Source: Shinella sp. CPCC 101442 (GTDB lineage: Bacteria > Pseudomonadota > Alphaproteobacteria > Rhizobiales > Rhizobiaceae). From it: 64,000 bases of DNA. The notes beneath the pieces were generated by a model that was not told the origin of the DNA, made no database searches, and saw only the letters and a program-made list of their open reading frames with translations. The position numbers and the translations under genes are program-made. Where the stretch lies: NCBI RefSeq assembly GCF_024704725.1, contig NZ_JALIQS010000012.1, forward strand, positions 1 to 64,000, read 5' to 3'. This document shows positions 1 to 7,706 of the stretch, piece after piece; the stretch's first letter is position 1, and the number at the start of each line of letters is the position of its first letter.

Positions 1-60
1 GACTACGGCCTCGTCGCCGATCTCTTCGAAGCTCTGCCCGAGTTGCAGAAGGCGCTCTGA
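1..60 (+). CDS. etfA: Electron transfer flavoprotein alpha subunit, C-terminal end (partial)
   Basis: Frame 1 is open from the window edge to a TGA at 58-60 and encodes 19 residues ending in LFEALPELQKAL. EtfA proteins typically end in a similar leucine-rich helix after a D-Y/A-x-x-V-A-D-L-F element. The next gene is a 3-hydroxybutyryl-CoA dehydrogenase, and etfBA followed by that gene is a usual arrangement in alphaproteobacteria. EtfA with EtfB carries electrons from acyl-CoA dehydrogenases to ETF-ubiquinone oxidoreductase in the cytoplasm. Only the tail is visible, so the call rests on this short match and the neighbour. Confidence 0.6.
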   Translation, partial: DYGLVADLFEALPELQKAL

Positions 61-127
61 GCCGACCAAGGTCTCGTTTTGCGACGATGATTTCACTGGA
101 AAAATGCGTCGCGGCGCTTTATCACTT

Positions 128-161
128 CACCGGGCCGGCTTGACCGGCCCGGTGTTTTTTT
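128..161 (+). terminator. Rho-independent terminator after etfA
   Basis: A perfect 11-bp GC-rich stem (128-138 with 144-154) closes a 5-nt loop and is followed directly by seven T residues. It lies between the etfA stop and hbd and should end most etf transcription, leaving hbd to read-through or to a promoter in the remaining 40 bp. Confidence 0.85.
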
Positions 162-200
162 GCCTGCGCTGCGGGCGCAAATGACGGGGCGATAGCCGCT

Positions 201-1073
201 ATGATCAAGAACGTCGGTATTGTGGGTGCAGGCCAGATGGGATGCGGCATCGCGCATGTCGCGGCCGTTGCCGGGTACAAGGTCCATATCTACGACCTGT
301 CGCCCGAGCGCATCGAAACCGGCCTCGCGACGCTGAACGGCAATTTCGCCCGCCAGGTGTCCTCCGGCAAGATGACCGAGGATGAGCGCAAGAAGGCGAT
401 GGCGCTGATCAAGGGTTCGTCCGACATCAACGATCTCTCCGACGCCGATCTCGTCATCGAGGCCGCCACTGAAGACGAGACCGTCAAGCGCAAGATCTAC
501 GGTCAGGTCTGTTCCGTGCTGAAGCCGGAGGCGATTCTCGCCACCAACACGTCGTCGCTTTCGATCACCCGTCTCGCATCCGCCACCGACCGGCCGGAGC
601 GTTTCATGGGCATTCACTTCATGAACCCGGTCCCGGTCATGAAGTTGGTCGAGCTCGTGCGCGGCATCGCCACCGAGGAAAAGACTTTCTCGGCCGCCAA
701 GGAATTCGTCGCCACGCTCGACAAGACGATTACGGTTGCCGAAGATTTTCCGGCCTTCATCGTCAACCGTATCCTGCTGCCGATGATCAACGAGGCGATC
801 TACACGCTTTATGAAGGCGTCGGTTCGGTGGACGCCATCGACACGGCGATGCGGCTCGGCGCAAACCATCCGATGGGCCCGCTCCAGCTTGCCGATTTCA
901 TCGGCCTCGACACCTGCCTTTCGATCATGCAGGTGCTGCATGACGGGCTCGCCGATTCCAAGTATCGCCCGTGCCCGCTCTTGGTAAAATATGTCGAAGC
1001 CGGCTGGCTCGGCCGCAAGTCCGGCCGCGGCTTCTACGACTACCGCGGCGAGGTCCCGGTTCCCACCCGCTGA
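201..1073 (+). CDS. hbd: 3-hydroxybutyryl-CoA dehydrogenase
   Basis: A 290-residue protein, the usual length of this family. It interconverts acetoacetyl-CoA and 3-hydroxybutyryl-CoA with NAD(P)(H) in the cytoplasm. The N-terminal Rossmann motif GAGQMGCGIAHV (about residues 8-19), the central ATNTSSLSIT segment and HFMNPVPVMKLVE with the catalytic histidine are all present. The C-terminal helical domain contains NHPMGPLQLADFIGLD and ends in GRKSGRGFYDY, the family's hallmark. The start is the first ATG after an in-frame stop; no strong Shine-Dalgarno sequence is visible. It follows etfA, which suggests shared use in acyl-CoA or butyrate/PHB-related metabolism. Confidence 0.95.
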   Translation: MIKNVGIVGAGQMGCGIAHVAAVAGYKVHIYDLSPERIETGLATLNGNFARQVSSGKMTEDERKKAMALIKGSSDINDLSDADLVIEAATEDETVKRKIYGQVCSVLKPEAILATNTSSLSITRLASATDRPERFMGIHFMNPVPVMKLVELVRGIATEEKTFSAAKEFVATLDKTITVAEDFPAFIVNRILLPMINEAIYTLYEGVGSVDAIDTAMRLGANHPMGPLQLADFIGLDTCLSIMQVLHDGLADSKYRPCPLLVKYVEAGWLGRKSGRGFYDYRGEVPVPTR

Positions 1074-1120
1074 TCGGCGGAAGAATCCCCGAGCTGTCCG
1101 TTTCAGGGAAAATTGTTTCG

Positions 1121-1143
1121 CCTGCCGCCGGAGTGGCGGCAGG
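1121..1143. other. Intergenic hairpin between hbd and sbp
   Basis: A 9-bp perfect GC-rich inverted repeat (1121-1129 with 1135-1143) with a 5-nt spacer. No T-tract follows on either strand, so it is not a classical intrinsic terminator. It could lie in the 5' leader of sbp or protect the 3' end of the hbd mRNA. Confidence 0.4.
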
Positions 1144-1214
1144 CCATGCCTCGGATGGCGTCGCTCCCGTCGCTATTGTCTGCCCGAATTCAATTTCCAT
1201 TCGGGGTTTTTCAG

Positions 1215-2198
1215 ATGAAACGTTTGCTCCTTCTCGGCGTGGCCCTTCTCGGCCTTGCCGCTCCGTTCTCCGCGCATGCCGCCGACAAGCTGCTCAACGC
1301 CTCCTATGACGTGGCGCGCGAGCTTTTCGCCGCCGAGAACGAAGCCTTCGTGAAGGCGCATCCGGGCGTCACCATCGACCAGTCGCATGGCGGCACCTCC
1401 AAGCAGGCGCGCGCCATCGTTGAAGGCCTTGAAGCCGATGTCGTGACCTTCAACCAGGTGACGGACATCGACTTCCTCGTGAAGAACGGTTTTGTCGCCG
1501 AAGGCTGGCAGCAGAAATTCCCGAACAATGCTTCGCCCTTTTACTCCTTCCCGTCCTTCCTGGTGCGCGCCGGCAACCCGAAGAACATCAAGGACTGGGC
1601 GGACCTTGCCCGTGACGACGTGAAGGTCATCTTCCCGAACCCGAAGACCTCGGGCAATGCGCGCTACACCTACCTGGCGGCCACCGCTTACGCCAAGGAA
1701 GCGTTCAAGGACGATCCGGCCAAGGTCGAGGAATTCATCACCAAGATCTTTGACAATGTGCCGGTCTTCGACACGGGCGGCCGCGCAGCGACGACGACCT
1801 TCGTCGAGCGCGAAATCGGCGACGTGATCATCACCTTCGAAGCCGAGACCAAGTCGATCGCCAAGCAGTATGGCGAAGACAAGTTCCAGAGCGTCGTACC
1901 GTCGGTCTCGCTTCTCTCCGAATTCCCTGTCGCCATTGTCGACAAGGTGGCAGACAGCCATGGCAGCCGGGATCTCGCAAAATCCTATCTCGACTTCCTC
2001 TATGCGCCGGAAGGCCAGAAGATCGCCGCTGAATTCGGCCACCGCGTCCATGACGAAAAGGTTGCCGCCGAGTTCAAGGACCAGTTCCCGGAAATCCGCC
2101 TCGTGAACGTCGATGACGTCTTCGGCGGCTGGAAGAAGATTTCCGAAGAACACTTCGCTGAAGGCGGCATGCTGGACAAGATCTACGGCAGCCGCTGA
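1215..2198 (+). CDS. sbp: Sulfate ABC transporter periplasmic substrate-binding protein
   Basis: A 327-residue protein that binds sulfate (possibly thiosulfate) in the periplasm and delivers it to the CysT/CysW/CysA importer encoded next. ATG at 1215 is chosen because it begins a clear signal peptide (KR, then a Leu/Ala-rich core, cleavage near AHA-AD); the reading frame stays open upstream but that part has no signal. The family signature NPKTSGNARYTY is present around residue 150, and Q-S-H-G-G-T-S-KQAR near the N-terminus fits the anion-binding loop. A strong hairpin and a dispersed-type hairpin separate it from cysT, which may allow more binding protein than permease to be made. Confidence 0.93.
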   Translation: MKRLLLLGVALLGLAAPFSAHAADKLLNASYDVARELFAAENEAFVKAHPGVTIDQSHGGTSKQARAIVEGLEADVVTFNQVTDIDFLVKNGFVAEGWQQKFPNNASPFYSFPSFLVRAGNPKNIKDWADLARDDVKVIFPNPKTSGNARYTYLAATAYAKEAFKDDPAKVEEFITKIFDNVPVFDTGGRAATTTFVEREIGDVIITFEAETKSIAKQYGEDKFQSVVPSVSLLSEFPVAIVDKVADSHGSRDLAKSYLDFLYAPEGQKIAAEFGHRVHDEKVAAEFKDQFPEIRLVNVDDVFGGWKKISEEHFAEGGMLDKIYGSR

Positions 2199-2223
2199 TC
2201 GCCCAAAGCCATTGTTTTTCCGG

Positions 2224-2252
2224 CAACCGGCGGGCATGGAGCCCGCCGGTTG
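2224..2252. other. Strong hairpin between sbp and cysT, without U-tract
   Basis: A perfect 12-bp stem (2224-2235 with 2241-2252) with a 5-nt loop lies 25 bases after the sbp stop. No T-run follows. In ABC-importer operons such a structure often stabilises the upstream binding-protein message or partly attenuates transcription into the permease genes. That role is inferred here from position and stem strength. Confidence 0.6.
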
Positions 2253-2273
2253 TTGGCATGAAAAGCGCGACGT

Positions 2274-2309
2274 ATTCCGGTCGGAAACGCCACGCCCTTT
2301 TCCTGGAAT
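2274..2309 (+). repeat. Dispersed start-proximal hairpin, copy A (before cysT)
   Basis: Two nested inverted arms: ATTCC (2274-2278) with GGAAT (2305-2309), and GGAAA (2283-2287) with TTTCC (2299-2303), enclosing an 11-nt loop. The surrounding sequence matches copies B (7645-7688) and C (13743-13784) in layout and in the terminal ...GGAATTGCT. The inner stem is GG/CC here but GC/GC in the other copies, a compensatory change. The element ends about 19 nt before the TTG start of cysT, just upstream of its AAGGA ribosome-binding site. Confidence 0.7.
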
Positions 2310-2331
2310 TGCTTGAGAAAGGACGCGCGCT

Positions 2332-3153
2332 TTGAGACGGCGTGTACTGCCCGGATTGCCGCTCGCGCTCGGCATCACCCTTGTCTATGTGGCCATCATC
2401 GTGGTGCTGCCGCTGGCTGCGCTCGTCTTCAAGGCGGCAAGCCTCGGGCCGGCGGATTACTGGCGCATCATTTCGTCGGATCGCGCCTTCGCCAGCTACC
2501 GCGTGACGGTGCTCTGTGCGCTCGCCGCAACGGTCTTCAACCTCGTCTTCGGCATGGCGCTCGCCTGGGTGCTGGTGCGTTATCGTTTTCCAGGCCGCCG
2601 GCTGGTCGATGCGCTGGTCGACCTGCCCTTTGCGCTGCCGACGGCGGTTGCGGGCATTGCACTCACCACACTGTTTGCCACCAACGGCTGGTTCGGCGCG
2701 CCGCTGTCGCTTCTCGGCATCAAAGTCGCCTATACGCCGCTCGGCATCATCGTCGCGATGAGCTTTACCAGCATTCCCTTCATCGTGCGCACCGTGCAGC
2801 CGGTGCTGGAAGAACTGGATCCGGCGCTGGAGGAGGCCGGGCAGACGCTGGGAGCCAGTGACCTCTCGATCTTCGTCGGCGTCATCCTGCCGCTTCTGAC
2901 GCCGGCGCTGCTCGCCGGCGTGTCGCTCTCCTTCGCGCGCAGCCTCGGCGAGTTCGGCGCCATCATCTTCATCGCCGGCAACCAGCCGTTCTCGACGGAA
3001 ATTACCGCACTGCTCGCTTTCATCCGGCTCGAGGAATATGACTATCCGGCCTCCGCCGCGATCGCCTCCGTCATGCTGCTGACGGCCTTCGTGATGCTCG
3101 CCATCACCAACCTGATGCAGGCGCGCGCCCTGCGCTACACGGTGCGGGGCTGA
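2332..3153 (+). CDS. cysT: Sulfate ABC transporter permease CysT
   Basis: A 273-residue inner-membrane permease with about six hydrophobic segments. The BPD-type cytoplasmic EAA loop is seen as EEAGQTLGAS followed by a hydrophobic stretch (about residues 165-185). With CysW it forms the channel of the sulfate importer. Translation most likely starts at TTG 2332, preceded by AAGGA at a suitable distance; no closer ATG exists in frame. The stop is 2 nt before the cysW start, so the two are translationally linked. A covarying hairpin sits just upstream of the ribosome-binding site. Confidence 0.93.
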   Translation: MRRRVLPGLPLALGITLVYVAIIVVLPLAALVFKAASLGPADYWRIISSDRAFASYRVTVLCALAATVFNLVFGMALAWVLVRYRFPGRRLVDALVDLPFALPTAVAGIALTTLFATNGWFGAPLSLLGIKVAYTPLGIIVAMSFTSIPFIVRTVQPVLEELDPALEEAGQTLGASDLSIFVGVILPLLTPALLAGVSLSFARSLGEFGAIIFIAGNQPFSTEITALLAFIRLEEYDYPASAAIASVMLLTAFVMLAITNLMQARALRYTVRG

Positions 3154-3155
3154 CC

Positions 3156-4052
3156 ATGGTGCACAACAGAAAAGGCAAGCCGCCGCGGGTGGGCGACAAC
3201 ACGGTCTTCCGTCGTTCGCTGCTCGGCATCGTGCTCGTGTTCGTCGGGTTGATGATCGTCGCGCCGCTGGTCGTCATCGCGGTCGAGGCGTTTTCGCGCG
3301 GTGTAGTCTATTTCGCCGAGTCGATCGCCGATCCGGATACGCGCCACGCCATTCTGCTGACGGTCATCGCCGCGCTTATCGCCGTGCCGATCAACACGGC
3401 CTTCGGTGTGGCGGCCGCCTGGGCGATCACCAAACACGATTTCCGCGGCAAGCGGCTGCTCACCGTCATTATCGAGCTGCCCTTCTCGGTTTCGCCGATT
3501 GTCGCGGGCGTGGCCTATCTCTTCGTCTACGGCTTGCAGGGCCTGTTCGGTCCGGTTCTGCAATCGATGGAGATCAAGATCCTCTTTGCGCTGCCTGGCA
3601 TCGTGCTCGCCAGCATGTTCGTGACGGCACCCTTCGTGGCGCGCGAGCTGATTCCACTGATGCAGGCGCAGGGGCGTGATCTCGAAGAGGCGGCGACATC
3701 GCTCGGGGCGAGCGGCTGGCGGACCTTCTTCTCCGTGACATTGCCGAACATCAAATGGGCGCTGCTCTATGGCGTCGTGCTCTGCAATTCGCGCGTCATG
3801 GGCGAGTTCGGCGCGGTCTCCGTCGTCTCGGGCAATATCCGCGGCCAGACCAACACGCTGCCGCTGCATATCGAGCTGCTGTATCACGACTACAACGCGG
3901 CCGGCTCCTTCGCCGCCGCATCCATTCTCGCCTGCCTCGCCATCGTGACGCTCGTCGTCAAAGTGGCGCTGGAGCGGCAGGGCGCAGGGCGCGTCCAGCG
4001 TCCCGCAGCACTTGCCGGCGCCGACAGCATCATTCCGGAGGTCAAACCTTGA
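3156..4052 (+). CDS. cysW: Sulfate ABC transporter permease CysW
   Basis: A 298-residue membrane protein, the second permease of the sulfate importer. It has a cytoplasmic N-terminus of about 20 residues, about six membrane segments, the EAA-type loop EEAATSLGASGWRTFF, and the CysW-typical NSRVMGEFGAVSVVSG segment near residue 215. It begins 2 nt after cysT. Its TGA stop overlaps the TTG start of cysA (TTGA), a sign of translational coupling through the operon. Confidence 0.94.
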   Translation: MVHNRKGKPPRVGDNTVFRRSLLGIVLVFVGLMIVAPLVVIAVEAFSRGVVYFAESIADPDTRHAILLTVIAALIAVPINTAFGVAAAWAITKHDFRGKRLLTVIIELPFSVSPIVAGVAYLFVYGLQGLFGPVLQSMEIKILFALPGIVLASMFVTAPFVARELIPLMQAQGRDLEEAATSLGASGWRTFFSVTLPNIKWALLYGVVLCNSRVMGEFGAVSVVSGNIRGQTNTLPLHIELLYHDYNAAGSFAAASILACLAIVTLVVKVALERQGAGRVQRPAALAGADSIIPEVKP

Positions 4053-5071
4053 AGATCCGCCTCGACAATGTGGTCAAGGAGTTCGAGACGTTTCGTGCCG
4101 TGCACGGCGTCTCGCTCGATATCGGCAGCGGCGAGCTGGTAGCGTTGCTCGGTCCGTCCGGCTCCGGCAAGACGACGATCCTGCGCATGGTCGCCGGCCT
4201 CGAATATGCCGATGCTGGCGCAATCTATTTCGGCGACGAGAACGCCACCGACATTCCCGTGCGCGAGCGCGGCGTCGGCTTCGTCTTCCAGCATTATGCG
4301 CTGTTTCCGCATATGACGGTGGGCGAGAACATCGCCTTCGGCATGAAGGTCTCCAAGGTGAAGCGCTCGCCGCAGGCGATTGCCGATCGCGTCAAGGAAC
4401 TGCTCGACCTCGTACAGCTGAGTGGTCTCAAGGATCGTTTCCCCGCCCAGATTTCCGGCGGCCAGCGCCAGCGCGTGGCGCTTGCCCGCGCACTTGCCGT
4501 CGATCCGCGCGTGTTGCTGCTCGACGAGCCTTTTGGCGCACTCGATGCGAATGTCCGGCGGGACCTGCGCCGCTGGCTTCGAAAAATCCATGACGAACTC
4601 GGCATCACCACGCTTTTCGTCACGCATGACCAGGAAGAGGCGCTCGACCTCGCCGATCGCGTCGTCATTCTCAACAAGGGCAAGATCGTTCAGGAGGGCA
4701 CGCCGGAAGCGGTCTGCCGCAACCCCGCCGATGCCTTCGTGATGAATTTTCTCGGCGATGCCAACAAGCTCGATGCGGATATCCGCGGCGGCAAGGCCTA
4801 TGTCGATGCAGTCGCCTTCGATGCCGAAGGCGTCGCCGATGGCAGCGGGCAGATCCTCTTCCGCCCGGCGGATGTCAGCTGGCGCGAGCACGGCCACGGC
4901 ATTGCCGCGCGTATCCTGCGCGTCATCGACCGGCCGGATTCGCGCCGCGTGCTGGCGATGACCGGCAGCGGCCAAGCCGTCGAGTTCGATACCGCGCCGG
5001 AATTCCCGCACCGCAAGGGCGAGGAAGGCTTCATCGACATCCGCCGGCCGCGCGTCTACGCGGCGGCTTGA
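4049..5071 (+). CDS. cysA: Sulfate ABC transporter ATP-binding protein CysA
   Basis: A 340-residue ATPase that powers sulfate import. Walker A is GPSGSGKTT, the Q-loop region VFQHYALFPHMTVGEN, the signature ISGGQRQRVALARAL, Walker B LLLDEPFGALD, and the switch histidine is in FVTHDQEEAL. The C-terminal 100 residues form the TOBE-like regulatory domain found in CysA. The TTG start at 4049 overlaps the cysW stop by 4 nt; the frame is open far upstream but that part has no homology-like features. The operon ends here and is followed by a RIME-like repeat. Confidence 0.95.
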   Translation: MKIRLDNVVKEFETFRAVHGVSLDIGSGELVALLGPSGSGKTTILRMVAGLEYADAGAIYFGDENATDIPVRERGVGFVFQHYALFPHMTVGENIAFGMKVSKVKRSPQAIADRVKELLDLVQLSGLKDRFPAQISGGQRQRVALARALAVDPRVLLLDEPFGALDANVRRDLRRWLRKIHDELGITTLFVTHDQEEALDLADRVVILNKGKIVQEGTPEAVCRNPADAFVMNFLGDANKLDADIRGGKAYVDAVAFDAEGVADGSGQILFRPADVSWREHGHGIAARILRVIDRPDSRRVLAMTGSGQAVEFDTAPEFPHRKGEEGFIDIRRPRVYAAA

Positions 5072-5090
5072 CGGCATCGCAGGAAACAAG

Positions 5091-5213
5091 CCCCCTCATC
5101 CGCCTGCCGGCACCTTCTCCCCGTGAGGGAGAAGGGATATGCCGCAACATCTCTGTTCCCCTCTCCCCCGCGGGGAGAGGTCCGCCGAGCGAAGCGGAGG
5201 CGGGGTGAGGGGG
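5091..5213. repeat. RIME-like intergenic palindromic repeat
   Basis: About 123 bp between convergent cysA and tlpA. The outer ends are inverted (CCCCCTCA at 5091-5098, TGAGGGGG at 5206-5213, with CGCCT and AGGCG just inside). Inside are two large palindromes: 5113-5135 (CCTTCTCCCC...GGGAGAAGG) and 5160-5180 (CCTCTCCCC...GGGGAGAGG). This matches the layout I recall for the Rhizobium-specific intergenic mosaic element (RIME): two palindromic domains in roughly 100-130 bp. It could also serve as a bidirectional transcription end for the two flanking genes. Confidence 0.75.
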
Positions 5214-5239
5214 AACCCCGCCCATCGTGCGTGCTGCGT

Positions 5240-5914
5240 TCAGCTCTTTGGCGTTGCCAGCGCGGCGTTGATCAAGGCCTTGGCGTCCTCGCTGTCCCAG
5301 GCGGCGGGGCCGTTCATGGCGGAGATCAGGCAGCCCTTGTCGTCCATCAGCAGCGTAACAGGCAGGCCGAAGGCAAGGCCTTCCTTCTTCAGCGTATTGA
5401 AGACACCCATCGAGGCATCGCGGTAGTAGCCGAGTTCGTTGACGCCCGTTTCATTGAGGAAGGCTTTTGGCTTCTCGTCGTCACCGGTGTCGATATTGAT
5501 CGCCACGACCTCGAACCTGTCGCTGCCGAGCTCCCTTTCGAGCGCGTTGAGTGCGGGCATTTCTTCGCGGCAGGGGCCGCACCAGGTGGCCCAGAGATTG
5601 ACGAGCAGGGTCTTGCCGGCGAAGTCGGCGATCGTTTTCTTCTTGCCGTCCGGTCCGTCGAAGATGAGGTCGGGCAGCGGGCGATGTTCGTCGACGGTGC
5701 GCATGGCGGCGACCTGGCCCTTCGAGAAGGGCGTGATGGCTGCTGCTTTTTCGGCAGCGGCGGCGCAGGCGGCGGGATCGGCGGAGGCCACCGCGCCATT
5801 GCCAGACAGGCTTTCCTTCACGTATATCGCTGCACCACCGGCGAGAAGTCCGGCCAGTCCCGCGATGGCGATGAGCTTCGTGGCGGGCAGGCCGAGTTTC
5901 TTCTTCACTGTCAT
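5240..5914 (-). CDS. tlpA: TlpA-type membrane-anchored thiol:disulfide oxidoreductase
   Basis: A 224-residue thioredoxin-fold protein. A membrane anchor (about residues 12-32) is followed by a periplasmic domain with the redox motif [13 protein letters not shown] and the cis-proline region GLPVTLLMD. TlpA proteins keep periplasmic thiols reduced, for example in copper delivery to cytochrome oxidase. The start at 5914 (MTVKKK) is preferred over an upstream in-frame ATG at 5935 because GGAGAAAG lies 6 nt before it. Its start codon is only 24 bp from that of the divergent argH. Confidence 0.9.
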   Translation of the reverse strand: MTVKKKLGLPATKLIAIAGLAGLLAGGAAIYVKESLSGNGAVASADPAACAAAAEKAAAITPFSKGQVAAMRTVDEHRPLPDLIFDGPDGKKKTIADFAGKTLLVNLWATWCGPCREEMPALNALERELGSDRFEVVAINIDTGDDEKPKAFLNETGVNELGYYRDASMGVFNTLKKEGLAFGLPVTLLMDDKGCLISAMNGPAAWDSEDAKALINAALATPKS

Positions 5915-5938
5915 TTCTTTCTCCAGGATAGGCATCCC

Positions 5939-7342
5939 ATGGCTGACGGCAATTCCGAGACGAAATCCTCGAACCAGATGTGGGGCGGCCGTTTCGCCTC
6001 GGGACCGGATGCGATCATGGAGGAGATAAATGCCTCCATCGGCTTCGACAAGAAGCTTTACGCCCAGGACATCCGCGGCTCAAAGGCGCATGCCGAAATG
6101 CTCGCCCATCAGGGCATTATTTCGGCGGACGATAAGGAAAAGATCGTTCACGGTCTCGACACGATCCTGTCAGAGATCGAAAGCGGCCAGTTCGAGTTCT
6201 CGCGCCGTCTCGAAGACATCCATATGAACGTCGAGGCACGCCTTGCGACGCTGATCGGCCCGGCCGCCGGCCGCCTGCACACCGCCCGTTCGCGCAACGA
6301 CCAGGTGGCGCTCGATTTCCGCCTCTGGGTGAAGGAAGAGCTGCAGAAGACGGAAAAGGCGCTGACCGGCCTGATCGCCGCCTTCCTTGATCGCGCGGAA
6401 GAGCATACCGACACCGTCATGCCCGGCTTTACCCATCTCCAGACGGCGCAGCCGGTGACCTTTGGGCACCATTGCATGGCCTATGTGGAAATGTTCGGCC
6501 GCGACCGCCAGCGCGTGCGCCACGCCATCGAACATCTCGACGAGAGCCCGATCGGCGCCGCAGCACTCGCCGGCACCGGCTATGCCATCGACCGGCACAT
6601 GACGGCCAAGGCGCTCGGTTTCCGCGAGCCGACGCGCAACTCGATCGACACCGTGTCGGACCGCGATTTTGCGCTGGAATTTCTGTCGATCGCGGCGATC
6701 GCCGCTGTCCACCTGTCGCGCCTTGCCGAAGAGATCGTCATCTGGTCGACGCCGCAGTTCGGTTTCATCCGTCTGTCGGATGCCTTCTCCACCGGCTCCT
6801 CGATCATGCCGCAGAAGAAGAACCCGGACGCCGCCGAGCTGGTGCGCGCCAAGACCGGCCGCATCAACGGCTCGCTGATCGCGCTGCTCACTGTCATGAA
6901 GGGCCTGCCGCTCGCCTATTCCAAGGATATGCAGGAAGACAAGGAACAGGTTTTCGACGCCGCCGAAAGCATCGAACTGGCGATTGCCGCGATGACCGGC
7001 ATGGTGCGCGACATGACGATCCGCACGGACAAGATGAAGGCGGCGGCCGGCTCCGGCTATTCCACCGCCACCGACCTTGCCGACTGGCTGGTGCGCGAGG
7101 CCGGGCTTCCCTTCCGCGACGCCCACCATGTGACGGGCCGCGCCGTGGCGCTTGCCGAGAGCAAGGGTTGCGACCTCGCCGAACTGTCGCTGGAGGACCT
7201 GCAGGCGATCCATGCCTCGATCACCGCCGACATCTTCAACGTGCTGACGGTCGAGGCCTCGGTCGCCAGCCGCAAGAGTTTTGGTGGCACGGCGCCCTCC
7301 GAGGTCAGGAAGCAGATCGCCTGGTGGCGGCAGCGGAACTGA
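5939..7342 (+). CDS. argH: Argininosuccinate lyase
   Basis: A 467-residue cytoplasmic enzyme that splits argininosuccinate into arginine and fumarate, the last step of arginine synthesis. Characteristic segments are MWGGRF near the N-terminus, [27 protein letters not shown] and the fumarase/ASL signature [12 protein letters not shown]. The length is normal. ATG 5939 is preceded by AGGATAGG. The gene is divergent from tlpA with almost no room between them, so its promoter must lie within the tlpA coding region. Confidence 0.96.
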   Translation: MADGNSETKSSNQMWGGRFASGPDAIMEEINASIGFDKKLYAQDIRGSKAHAEMLAHQGIISADDKEKIVHGLDTILSEIESGQFEFSRRLEDIHMNVEARLATLIGPAAGRLHTARSRNDQVALDFRLWVKEELQKTEKALTGLIAAFLDRAEEHTDTVMPGFTHLQTAQPVTFGHHCMAYVEMFGRDRQRVRHAIEHLDESPIGAAALAGTGYAIDRHMTAKALGFREPTRNSIDTVSDRDFALEFLSIAAIAAVHLSRLAEEIVIWSTPQFGFIRLSDAFSTGSSIMPQKKNPDAAELVRAKTGRINGSLIALLTVMKGLPLAYSKDMQEDKEQVFDAAESIELAIAAMTGMVRDMTIRTDKMKAAAGSGYSTATDLADWLVREAGLPFRDAHHVTGRAVALAESKGCDLAELSLEDLQAIHASITADIFNVLTVEASVASRKSFGGTAPSEVRKQIAWWRQRN

Positions 7343-7447
7343 TCAGGTTGCTTGCAGGACTCATCAGCAGATTAAGGGTGCACAAGGGCGGGCGAATTCG
7401 CTAAGGATGATGCCCACCCGACCACCCGAGTTTCCAGGGAACGCTTC

Positions 7448-7633
7448 ATGACACGCATCGATATCGGCAGGCTGGCTCTTGTGCTCTGCCTTTCCGCAGC
7501 GGTTCTCACTGCCTGCGGCCGCAAGGGCGATCTCGACCTGCCGGGCGGCGCAAAACCGGTCTTCAAGACGATCGACGGCAAGAAGGTCGAGCAGGTCGAG
7601 GACAGGCCCTTCATTCTCGATCCCCTTCTCTAA
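7448..7633 (+). CDS. Small LptM (YifL)-like lipoprotein
   Basis: A 61-residue protein with a short signal peptide and a lipobox (LTAC, Cys at about residue 21) followed by GRKGDLDLP. That arrangement is the hallmark of the LptM/YifL family, which in Escherichia coli helps LptD fold and form disulfides in the LPS translocon. It lies between argH and lysA; yifL is also beside a lysA-type/dapF region in enterobacteria, so the context fits. The function here is by family similarity only. Confidence 0.8.
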   Translation: MTRIDIGRLALVLCLSAAVLTACGRKGDLDLPGGAKPVFKTIDGKKVEQVEDRPFILDPLL

Positions 7634-7644
7634 TGTTTCTTAAC

Positions 7645-7688
7645 GCAATTCCGGACGCAAAACCGCTTCGCACTTTTGCTGGAATTGC
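7645..7688 (+). repeat. Dispersed start-proximal hairpin, copy B (before lysA)
   Basis: The most complete copy. Outer arms GCAATTCC (7645-7652) and GGAATTGC (7681-7688) pair perfectly, inner arms GCAAAA (7657-7662) and TTTTGC (7674-7679) pair perfectly, and the loop CCGCTTCGCAC is 11 nt. It starts 12 nt after the stop of the lipoprotein gene and ends 18 nt before the GTG start of lysA. Confidence 0.8.
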
Positions 7689-7706
7689 TTGCAACGGACA
7701 GCAACC

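Noticed and set aside
92-126. Reverse-oriented copy of the dispersed hairpin after etfA
   Set aside because: Only GGAAAAATGCG and GCGG resemble the reverse consensus; the outer arms are absent.
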